Source: an uncultured Pseudomonadota bacterium (GTDB lineage: Bacteria > Bdellovibrionota_B > Oligoflexia > Oligoflexales > Bog-1112). Taken from it: a stretch of DNA of 9,872 nucleotides. How positions within the stretch are numbered: the stretch's first letter is position 1; each line of letters opens with the position of its first letter. The notes beneath the pieces are model-generated. The model saw nothing but the letters and a program-made list of their open reading frames with translations, had not been told where the DNA came from and ran no database searches. Both the position numbers and the translations under genes were made by a program. The stretch covers positions 1 through 9,872 of the forward strand of contig CALBMD010000433.1 in NCBI GenBank assembly GCA_937896265.1. Direction: 5' to 3'. This document shows positions 1 to 5,759 of the stretch, one piece after another.

Positions 1-32
1 TTCTCCCAAACCCTCATCCTTGCTGTTGCTAG

Positions 33-71
33 AATTAAGATGCGGATGCAGGGTATCCGCATCTTAATTTT
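33..71 (+). terminator. Intrinsic terminator of an unseen upstream gene
   Basis: Perfect 15-bp inverted repeat: left arm 33-47 (AATTAAGATGCGGAT) and right arm 55-69, with a 7-base loop (48-54). The 3' arm ends in AATT and runs into TTCTT, giving a short U-rich tail on the + strand. The first 30 bases show no recognisable coding signal. It most likely ends transcription arriving from left of the window, just before the yciB-like promoter. Because the arms are perfect, it may also work partly in the other direction. Confidence 0.75.
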
Positions 72-72
72 C

Positions 73-101
73 TTGGCAGCTATAAACGAACAGCCTAAGA
101 T
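73..101 (+). promoter_or_regulatory. Sigma-70-type promoter for the yciB-like gene
   Basis: The -35 element TTGGCA (73-78, 5 of 6 matches to consensus) and the -10 element TAAGAT (96-101, 4 of 6) are separated by exactly 17 bases. The site lies directly after the upstream terminator and about 30 bases before the ATG at 131. A start near 108 would give a leader of roughly 23 bases, just enough to hold the AAGGAAA ribosome binding site at about 118-124. Confidence 0.55.
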
Positions 102-130
102 AGCATCACCACCAAACAAGGAAAGCTTTT

Positions 131-700
131 ATGGATGATCCTTTAATTTATACCCTTATGCTCATTGCCACTTTGGTGGTCTACTGCATTATTGAGTCGC
201 GCGTCGGGCTCAAGCAAGCTCTTGTTGCAGCGATTGTCATGACTGCCGTCTGGCTTGGTCTAACCTTATTCATCTTTGGTGATATTGACTGGATCACTGG
301 TGTTGAAGTCGCCTTACTTTTGGGTATGGCGCTGGTATCCTGGAAAACACAGTCGGCCTTGTTCTTTAAATTCCAGCCTGTCGTTGTCGGTTTTGTTATG
401 GCTGCTCTCACGTTAGGTTCGCATGCTATGGGTAAACCCATCATTGTTGAAATGATGGTCAAGTACACCCCAAAACTAGCGCCTGATAACGCTCACTTAC
501 TGTTAAATCCAGTGATGATTGATCTTTATACTATCTACAACTTCTGGGCTGGTATTTTTTTCTTGGTTCATGCCTTGATTCTTATTTGGGCAGCTCTGCG
601 TCTTAAATCCAGTAAGTGGGCAGCCATTCGTATTGTCGGGTTTTATGTCCTGCAGTTTATCGCTCTGTTTATTTCGTTTGCGACTGTATCAGGTAAATAA
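131..700 (+). CDS. yciB: YciB / septation protein A family inner-membrane protein
   Basis: A 189-residue, very hydrophobic protein with about six membrane segments (roughly residues 5-22, 27-50, 54-73, 82-101, 134-156, 162-186). The stretch around residues 78-110 (FKFQP..VG, then TLGSHAMGKPIIVEMM) resembles the YciB pattern of a kinase-free membrane bundle with a conserved GKP(L/I)I..M motif. The later N-FW-GIFF helix also fits the family, which is about 180 residues long. YciB proteins are inner-membrane proteins linked to envelope integrity and cell division; the biochemical activity is not established. The ATG at 131 follows AAGGAAA with about 6-7 bases spacing, and the gene has its own promoter and an upstream terminator, so it appears to be transcribed alone. 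Family assignment is by motif and topology, so a divergent member or an unrelated polytopic protein remains possible. Confidence 0.6.
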   Translation: MDDPLIYTLMLIATLVVYCIIESRVGLKQALVAAIVMTAVWLGLTLFIFGDIDWITGVEVALLLGMALVSWKTQSALFFKFQPVVVGFVMAALTLGSHAMGKPIIVEMMVKYTPKLAPDNAHLLLNPVMIDLYTIYNFWAGIFFLVHALILIWAALRLKSSKWAAIRIVGFYVLQFIALFISFATVSGK

Positions 701-941
701 AGCTTGTCCGCACCGGTTACGACAGCTGGTGATGGCCTTTAGACTTAGATAGTCATGGCCAAAAATGCTGATCGATCGACTCTTCAGGCTAAGCGGTTAC
801 TACTCAACCTTGTGTCATAGTCATCACCAGCCGTCGTGGCCGCATCGGCCTGACTGGCGTCAGGTGATCTGTTTGCTACCCCGCGTTCTTTTGCTACACA
901 TCCCAAGATTTTTCAATTACTTGGAATCTGGGGAAGTCACA
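701..941. other. Convergent intergenic region between yciB-like gene and ychF
   Basis: Besides the inverted repeat at 714-842, this gap holds a hairpin at 849-864 and another formed by 901-907 with 920-926 (7 pairs, one of them wobble, 12-base loop). The latter two are the likeliest places for transcripts from both sides to end. Neither carries a proper U-tract, so termination here is not proven from sequence. No convincing small gene is seen: the only + strand reading frame (765-1010) has no ribosome binding site and runs into ychF. Confidence 0.5.
714..842. repeat. Long imperfect inverted repeat (possible structured RNA or 3' UTR fold)
   Basis: Arms 714-736 and 820-842 pair over 23 positions, including an uninterrupted 10-bp core (GCTGGTGATG at 725-734 with CATCACCAGC at 822-831). 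There is one A-C mismatch (724/832) and three pairs (717/839, 718/838, 735/821) that are G-U in a + strand transcript but A-C in a minus strand one. This favours + strand RNA, meaning the 3' end of the yciB-like transcript or a separate RNA. The 83-base interior has small hairpins (GACT 742-745 with AGTC 751-754; GGTT 795-798 with AACC 806-809). Just outside are GGCCG-CAT-CGGCC (838-850), which competes with the long stem, and CCTGAC-TGGC-GTCAGG (849-864). No clear U-tract follows. No known RNA family was recognised. Confidence 0.55.
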
Positions 942-2060
942 TCAGACATTAAAACGAAATTCCATTACATCGCCGTCTTTAACGATATATTCCTTGCCTT
1001 CGATCTTTAACAAGCCTTGTTCCTTTAACTTAGCTTTGCTGCCAGCTTTCAACAAGTCAGGAACTTGATACACTTCGGCGCAAATAAAACCGCGCTCAAA
1101 ATCTGAGTGAATGACACCAGCAGCTTGTGGGGCTTTGGTTCCAACGTTAATTGTCCAAGCTCGAATTTCTTTTTCACCTGCTGTAAAATAATTCTGTAGC
1201 CCCAAAATTTCATAGCCTTTACGGATGAGGCGATTTAAACCAGGCTCACTTAATCCTAGATCGGCAAACATTTCTTTTTTATCTGCTTCGTCAAGCACAC
1301 TGATCTCTTGCTCGATCTTGCCTGAGACAATCACAGTTCCAGCCCCTTCTTTAGCAGCATGGGCCTTTACTTCTAAAGTATATGGATTGTCTTTATTGCC
1401 AGCAGCCATATCTTCATCGACGTTGCAAACATAAACCACCTTCTTTTCAGTGATTAAATGCAGGTCGCGGAAGGCAAACTGTACTTCCTGTAAGTCTTGT
1501 ACAAATGGCGTGATATCAAAGGTGCGTGCTGGTTTTAGCTCTTGTAGATGCTTTGTTAAAGCTTCCAGCATGGTAACAATCTTGGGTATTTCTTTCTTGC
1601 CAGATTTGGCAAGCTTTTGATAACGGGTCAATGTTTTTTCGACAGTTTCGTTATCAGCAAAGATGAGTTCAGTTTCAATAATTTCAATATCGCGTGTTGG
1701 GTTAACATTGCCCTCAACGTGTGTGATATCGTTGTCATCAAAGCAGCGGACAATATGCGCAATAGCATCAGTAGAGCGAATATGACTCAAGAATTGGTTG
1801 CCAAGCCCTTCCCCTTTGGAAGCACCTTTTACCAAACCGGCAATATCCACGAATTCCATGGAAGCAGGGATGATCTTTTGACAAGGGATCACAGATTGGA
1901 TTTGCCCGAGCCTAGCATCTGGTACATCAACCCTGCCAATGTTGGGATCAATAGTACAAAAAGGGTAGTTTTCGGATGCGGCGCCCGCATTCGTGATCGC
2001 ATTAAAAATAGTCGACTTGCCAACGTTAGGTAAGCCAACGATGCCGCATTTAAATCCCAT
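942..2060 (-). CDS. ychF: Redox/translation-associated ATPase YchF (Obg-related, OLA1 family)
   Basis: A 372-residue protein against about 363 in E. coli. It has the P-loop GLPNVGKST at residues 9-17, a DIAG switch II motif at 72-75 followed by the glycine-rich LVKGASKGEGLG segment, and NVDE at 213-216 in place of the usual NKxD. That last substitution is the YchF hallmark and goes with a preference for ATP over GTP. A coiled-coil-like insert covers roughly residues 130-200, and a C-terminal TGS domain (about 287-370) ends in KEYIVKDGDVMEFRF. YchF is a cytosolic ATPase that associates with ribosomes and is tied to translation and oxidative stress responses. The ATG is preceded by AGGAG with 6 bases spacing. 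It is the second gene of a unit with yajQ, 9 bases downstream. All key motifs are present. Confidence 0.96.
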   Translation of the reverse strand: MGFKCGIVGLPNVGKSTIFNAITNAGAASENYPFCTIDPNIGRVDVPDARLGQIQSVIPCQKIIPASMEFVDIAGLVKGASKGEGLGNQFLSHIRSTDAIAHIVRCFDDNDITHVEGNVNPTRDIEIIETELIFADNETVEKTLTRYQKLAKSGKKEIPKIVTMLEALTKHLQELKPARTFDITPFVQDLQEVQFAFRDLHLITEKKVVYVCNVDEDMAAGNKDNPYTLEVKAHAAKEGAGTVIVSGKIEQEISVLDEADKKEMFADLGLSEPGLNRLIRKGYEILGLQNYFTAGEKEIRAWTINVGTKAPQAAGVIHSDFERGFICAEVYQVPDLLKAGSKAKLKEQGLLKIEGKEYIVKDGDVMEFRFNV

Positions 2061-2066
2061 TGATCG

Positions 2067-2072
2067 CTCCTA
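2067..2072 (-). promoter_or_regulatory. Ribosome binding site of ychF overlapping the yajQ stop codon
   Basis: Read on the minus strand, TAGGAG combines the yajQ stop codon TAG (2072-2070) with a strong Shine-Dalgarno core AGGAG, 6 bases before the ychF ATG at 2060. This geometry fixes the ychF start and suggests translational coupling, since ribosomes ending yajQ sit on the ychF initiation site. Confidence 0.75.
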
Positions 2073-2561
2073 AGATCTCATATTGTTAAACTGTAAGGGT
2101 ACAGCTAAATCTGATGCCTTCAGTAAAGAAATAACACTTTGTAGATCATCAATGCTTTTGCCTGTGACTCGCACCTGGTCGTCTTGAATCTGAGCCTGGA
2201 CTTTTAGCTTTGAATCCTTGATTTTCTTAGTAATAGTTTTCGCATCTTCTTTGCTAAGGCCACTTTTTAAGGTGGCTTCAACGCGAATAGATTTCATGCC
2301 AGCTTCTTCTTCTTTGCCATAAGAGATGGCGCGGCAATCAATCCCTCGTCGTGCAAACTTACTTTCTAGTATCTGTTTGATTGAGCGAAGCTTCATTTCA
2401 TCATCAGCCAGGATCTTGATGATCTTTTTCTCTTTGTCTAAGTTGACGTCTGATTTGCCACCTCGAAAATCAAAGCGAGTGGCAATTTCTTTTGTGGTCT
2501 GGTTAACAGCATTGTCCACTTCCTGCATATTTATTTCGCAAACGATGTCAAAAGATGGCAT
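2070..2561 (-). CDS. yajQ: YajQ family nucleotide-binding protein
   Basis: A 163-residue protein, the usual size for YajQ (UPF0234). It starts with the family signature MPSFDIV-E followed by the helix EVDNAVNQTTKEIATRFDFRG, and ends with the typical DLAVPLQFNN-R segment. The family has two ferredoxin-like (alpha/beta) domains. Some members, in Xanthomonas for example, bind cyclic di-GMP and act with transcription regulators; others are only known to bind nucleotides or RNA. The role here is therefore not settled. The ATG at 2561 is preceded on the minus strand by AGGAGT with about 7 bases spacing. It is the first gene of a yajQ-ychF unit and is divergent from the exported orphan starting at 2604, leaving only 42 bases between the two start codons. 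Confidence 0.95.
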   Translation of the reverse strand: MPSFDIVCEINMQEVDNAVNQTTKEIATRFDFRGGKSDVNLDKEKKIIKILADDEMKLRSIKQILESKFARRGIDCRAISYGKEEEAGMKSIRVEATLKSGLSKEDAKTITKKIKDSKLKVQAQIQDDQVRVTGKSIDDLQSVISLLKASDLAVPLQFNNMRS

Positions 2562-2564
2562 AAT
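2536..2564 (+). promoter_or_regulatory. Weak candidate promoter for the exported orphan at 2604
   Basis: The -10-like CATAAT (2559-2564, 5 of 6) lies 17 bases after a poor -35 TCGCAA (2536-2541, 3 of 6). It overlaps the start codon of yajQ on the other strand. A start near 2571 would give a leader of about 33 bases. With only 42 bases between the divergent genes the promoter must lie in or near this place, but the match is weak. I see no clear matching promoter for yajQ, which may lie inside the start of the + strand gene. Confidence 0.3.
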
Positions 2565-2603
2565 AAACTCCTAGACACACCCCTTAAATCCATCAGGTTG
2601 GCC

Positions 2604-3707
2604 GTGAAAAAAAGCACGCGAATATTTTTTCTGACCCTGGGTATCGGTTATAGCGGAGTTATGCTCGCCGATGAAGAGAAAAAAACGCCAAAACCCCAGA
2701 ACAAGGAGACAAGCCAGTATCTAACTTGTCGTAAGAAGAGTCTGAAGCTGTTTAAGGCTGGTTTCTTGGATAAAAATGAGCTTGAAGCCGAGGGTAACTC
2801 TTGTAAAAGCCAGTTTCCAGGCGCCGCTGTGTTTATTGACTGTAAGAAAGTGGCATTTAAGAAAAACAAAAAGGACCCTAAGGCTCTTAAAGCAAGTCTT
2901 TTGGCATGTAAGGATGTTCTTGCTAAGGTAACTTTTAATCCAGAAGACCCGGTGCCATTTTACTTCCATCGTCGCCGTCTCTACTTTGCTGGTGTGCCAC
3001 TCTTTAGCCAAAATGGTGAAGATGAGGTTAAGGTGCCAAAATTCAACTGTTCAGCTGTTAACGCCGCATTAAAAAAGCCCCAAAAAGCGGAGTTTATGTT
3101 TTTTGGCAATCACCCTAAAGTGTTTGAATCGCTTAAAGACCATAGCGTTGAGGCTATTCGTAAGTCTATGAAACTCCCAACTGGTCCCAACAAGAAGGGT
3201 AAGTTTGTTGCGAAGTTTGGCAAGGTCTTTGGTGATATTAAAGATGCCAAGGCTTCGGCATACTTTCCAACAGCATCCTGCAGCTTTGATAGAGATTCTG
3301 GAGAGTTTATTGATGGTTTGAAGGTCAGCTATCTGTTGGAAGAGGGGCTGGCTTTTCCTTATGTTGCCATCATCTTCTACAAGAAGATGCCAGAGGGCAA
3401 AAAGGCGCAAGAGCTCATTGATGCGCTAGCTGCAACTCTTAATACCTTTGAGAAAAATCACAGATACACTGTCTCTAAAAATCCCAAGAAGCCTCAGCTG
3501 ATCCTTAGCTCTTTTCCTATCAACGATTTTGATGAAGAGGGTGACCCGCACAATGTTTGCAAGAAGATCATCGACAATAGCCTTGTGAATAGATACTTAG
3601 GGATTGTCCAGTGGGATAGCAAGGCAGCAAGTTTCCCGGAGTATATCTTGCTAGCCAATGTTTCTTTAATGTGTGATATGGGCAACCGCTTAGCGACAAA
3701 GTTTTAG
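2604..3707 (+). CDS. Exported lysine-rich, cysteine-containing protein of unknown function
   Basis: I do not recognise this protein. Starting at the GTG at 2604 (367 residues) it opens with MKKSTRIFFLTLGIGYSGVM, a classical Sec signal peptide: a positive N-terminus, a hydrophobic core and likely cleavage after LA at residue 22, before DEEKK. The TTG at 2598 is also possible, but CAGG at 2594-2597 touches it, whereas the same motif sits 6 bases before the GTG. The mature part has eight cysteines (four of them in the first third in short TC/SC/DC/AC contexts), consistent with disulfides in the periplasm or outside the cell. It has many Lys residues, especially Lys-Lys and Lys-Asn-Lys-Lys clusters. 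No lipobox, membrane anchor or catalytic motif is seen. It is divergent from yajQ and convergent with another exported orphan. A lineage-specific envelope or secreted protein is the safest reading. Confidence 0.75.
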   Translation: MKKSTRIFFLTLGIGYSGVMLADEEKKTPKPQNKETSQYLTCRKKSLKLFKAGFLDKNELEAEGNSCKSQFPGAAVFIDCKKVAFKKNKKDPKALKASLLACKDVLAKVTFNPEDPVPFYFHRRRLYFAGVPLFSQNGEDEVKVPKFNCSAVNAALKKPQKAEFMFFGNHPKVFESLKDHSVEAIRKSMKLPTGPNKKGKFVAKFGKVFGDIKDAKASAYFPTASCSFDRDSGEFIDGLKVSYLLEEGLAFPYVAIIFYKKMPEGKKAQELIDALAATLNTFEKNHRYTVSKNPKKPQLILSSFPINDFDEEGDPHNVCKKIIDNSLVNRYLGIVQWDSKAASFPEYILLANVSLMCDMGNRLATKF

Positions 3708-3718
3708 CGTTGGCGCTA
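3705..3718. repeat. Small hairpin at the convergent gene ends
   Basis: TAGCG (3705-3709) pairs with CGCTA (3714-3718) around a TTGG tetraloop, starting at the stop codon of the + strand gene and lying in the 16-base gap before the stop of the minus strand gene. The outer bases can extend it by two G-U pairs on the + strand. It has no U-tract on either side, so it is at best a weak bidirectional terminator or an mRNA 3' end stabiliser. Confidence 0.3.
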
Positions 3719-3723
3719 GGTGG

Positions 3724-5589
3724 TTATTGAGGTGGAAGGAGGTTGATGATAACTTCTTTGCCTACTCTGTACTCCAAATGCCAGTTAGCTTCTGGAATGC
3801 CCAATCCCTTGAGTTCTTTTAAAAATTGATCATAAGGCGCTTTGTCCGCAAGAGATGCAAGATGCTTTGCCATAGCAGCGATACCGAATTTTTTACTATC
3901 GCTTATGAAGTTTTCTTTTTTAGTGTCATCGATAGGAAGTGTATTGACCACATTCTTATACATGTTGAGAAGATCAACAGGAACCCGCTCTTTGCGGTAA
4001 TCAGGGTTGATATCATTTTCTTTGGAACCTGATGATCTAACTTGAACAGAATGTAACCATTCACGAAAATGTTCGACAATATCATCGAGTTTATAGGTCC
4101 CATAATTCTCTGGTTTAATAAATGTTGCTTTTGAGCGATCACGCAGCCCGTATTGAAAAAATAAGATTGTCCCTTTGTCCTTAGGAAAATCCAAATCCAA
4201 GCCGTAGTGAAAAAAAGAATCTGACGTTTGTTTTAGATGTGATGAAACTCGCCGATAATAATTGCGAGATGTGTTCTCACACATGAGAAAATTTATAATT
4301 TTATCTTCAGCGCCGATAATTACAAACGATCCCTCTTTGAAGTCCGATTGCATTTCGAAAGCTTTATGCCAAAATGCAAAAACAATAGATCTCACCCAGT
4401 TCTTATGCTCTTCTGGTGATAAGCTTGCCAGTATGTAGCTTTGGTTTGGATCCAAAATAGCATTGATTCGACGAACACCATCTTCGATTATATTGGTAGC
4501 ATCTGCTGGAGGGTTTTCTCCAAGCCAAGAGATGTTCTGATAGTTCTCGACTGTAAAGCGACCTGGAACGCTGTTTTTTGAAGGCAACTCAGACTCATTT
4601 ACATAATAGTATTCTTCTTCTAGTAAATCAGTTGATCCACTAGAATCTGTCTCTTCTTCTCTCGATCCGTCTGATGATTCTTCTTCAGGATCAGAGACAT
4701 CCTTGAGCAGTAGTGGCAGTGTTGCTGGTTGATGACCTAAAGTAGACCGGCGAAATTTCGCCAGTTGCGCCTCTAAGAAGTCAAACTCTTCTTTGGAAAG
4801 CCTGATATTAATAGTTGCTCTAGCTTTGCTTTGTTCCAAGGCCTTAAAGATAACTTGTCTGAGGCGATCAAACATTTCTCTTTCAGTCTTGCCAGCAGTC
4901 ATTGCAGAACTATTTGCAATGGATTGCAATGGGGCTTCAGTGTTGAGAGTAAAATAAATAAATTTTTTCTCTGAGCTTAGAAAATATGGACAGACTGTAA
5001 ATTTTCCGTTCTCAGATAGTTGAGCTAGTAGTTTAGGTCCTAGCTTCTCAATACTAATAATGTGCTTCATCCCTGCAGGGGCATCAATGACGCCCAGAGA
5101 AGCGTCAATAGTGGTCGCTATCACGGGAACGTCAACAGTAGTTGTCGCGGAAACCTTATTGTCAATAGGAATCATCTCAAGCTTTGCGTCTTGACTATTG
5201 CCCATAGGAGCCAGCACAGCGCTAAACAATCTAGCTGCTACACCCATACCTATAGTTGCAACGGTAGCTGTAGTGGCTTCTGTCCTAGTAGTATTCATAA
5301 CCTTATGTCTTTGCCATGAGTCACCGATTTTTTTGAACTCTGTTTCGGAGAACAGCAGCCTGTTGATTAGTTGAGGAAAATAGGTAATTTCCCTACGTAC
5401 ACTGATGTCGCTTGCACATTTATTTAGATCTTCAGCAGGGTTATATGCAGCAAAATCAGCAATGGTAATGAGCTGATCAGGGACAATTGTAGCTGGCGCT
5501 AAGCAATGCAAACGGTATGTTCCAGCAAAAGCGGAGTGGCTAGCCGTAAGTGTGGCAAGAAAAATTAAGTGTGCAATCCGGTAAATCAT
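3724..5589 (-). CDS. Large exported protein of unknown function
   Basis: I do not recognise this 621-residue protein. The frame is open up to an ATG at 5655, but the start is set at the ATG at 5589. That Met begins a textbook signal peptide (MIYRIAHLIFLATLTASHS, then AFA|G with cleavage after residue 22), has AGG 9 bases upstream, and lies downstream of a near-consensus promoter whose -10 would fall inside the longer version. After cleavage there is a region with two Cys, then a small-residue hydrophobic stretch (about 105-127, Ala/Gly/Thr-rich) that could be a membrane helix. Next come a Ser/Asp/Glu-rich linker (about 297-330) ending in EEEYYY, and a C-terminal half rich in aromatic and charged residues with no obvious catalytic motif. 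Only four Cys in total. It converges on the other exported orphan and diverges from dnaG. A two-domain envelope protein with a flexible acidic linker is my inference. Confidence 0.75.
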   Translation of the reverse strand: MIYRIAHLIFLATLTASHSAFAGTYRLHCLAPATIVPDQLITIADFAAYNPAEDLNKCASDISVRREITYFPQLINRLLFSETEFKKIGDSWQRHKVMNTTRTEATTATVATIGMGVAARLFSAVLAPMGNSQDAKLEMIPIDNKVSATTTVDVPVIATTIDASLGVIDAPAGMKHIISIEKLGPKLLAQLSENGKFTVCPYFLSSEKKFIYFTLNTEAPLQSIANSSAMTAGKTEREMFDRLRQVIFKALEQSKARATINIRLSKEEFDFLEAQLAKFRRSTLGHQPATLPLLLKDVSDPEEESSDGSREEETDSSGSTDLLEEEYYYVNESELPSKNSVPGRFTVENYQNISWLGENPPADATNIIEDGVRRINAILDPNQSYILASLSPEEHKNWVRSIVFAFWHKAFEMQSDFKEGSFVIIGAEDKIINFLMCENTSRNYYRRVSSHLKQTSDSFFHYGLDLDFPKDKGTILFFQYGLRDRSKATFIKPENYGTYKLDDIVEHFREWLHSVQVRSSGSKENDINPDYRKERVPVDLLNMYKNVVNTLPIDDTKKENFISDSKKFGIAAMAKHLASLADKAPYDQFLKELKGLGIPEANWHLEYRVGKEVIINLLPPQ

Positions 5590-5626
5590 AACTAAAAGCC
5601 TATTTCTTTTTGGGATAATTGCGGAG

Positions 5627-5655
5627 ATTATATAGGATTTATCTTGATAAATCAA
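5627..5655 (-). promoter_or_regulatory. Strong sigma-70-type promoter for the large exported orphan
   Basis: On the minus strand, a perfect -10 TATAAT (5632-5627) lies 17 bases after a -35 TTGATT (5655-5650, 4 of 6 matches including TTGA). Transcription would begin near 5620, about 30 bases before the ATG at 5589. This excludes the more upstream in-frame ATG at 5655 as the main start. Confidence 0.7.
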
Positions 5656-5667
5656 GGCAATGTTGCC
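5644..5667. promoter_or_regulatory. Two adjacent inverted repeats in the divergent promoter region (operator candidates)
   Basis: TTGAT-AA-ATCAA (5644-5655) is followed without a gap by GGCAA-TG-TTGCC (5656-5667). Each has perfect 5-bp arms around a 2-base centre. The first covers the -35 element of the minus strand promoter; the second sits just upstream of it and reaches into the region where dnaG transcription should begin. That placement fits a regulator or regulators acting on one or both divergent genes. For dnaG only weak promoter hexamers are seen here: TTGCCA 5663-5668 with TAACTT 5686-5691 (17-base spacer), or an isolated TATGAT at 5671-5676. Short palindromes also arise by chance, so this is tentative. 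Confidence 0.4.
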
Positions 5668-5759
5668 AAGTATGATCTTGCTAGCTAACTTATTCCATAT
5701 ATGTGAGACTAAATAGCCCCTAGGTGAGCGAATTTTAGCAAACTCCAGAGTACCTCGAT

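Noticed and set aside
765..1010. 81-codon + strand reading frame after the yciB-like gene
   Set aside because: No ribosome binding site, unusual composition (Arg/His/Cys-rich), lies over the inverted repeat and runs 69 bases into ychF on the opposite strand.
1617..2033. 138-codon + strand frame opposite ychF
   Set aside because: Entirely antisense to the conserved G domain of ychF and lacking start signals or recognisable motifs.
3736..3829. Perfect-looking Shine-Dalgarno AAGGAGG followed by ATG and a 27-codon frame on the + strand
   Set aside because: It is the complement of the last codons (Leu-Leu-Pro-Pro-Gln) of the minus strand orphan; the spacing to ATG is only 3 bases and the peptide shows no features. 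Coincidence is more likely.
5590..5655. Longer N-terminus (22 extra residues) for the large exported orphan
   Set aside because: The strong promoter's -10 lies inside this extension, and the downstream Met starts a textbook signal peptide; an extra charged segment in front would spoil it.
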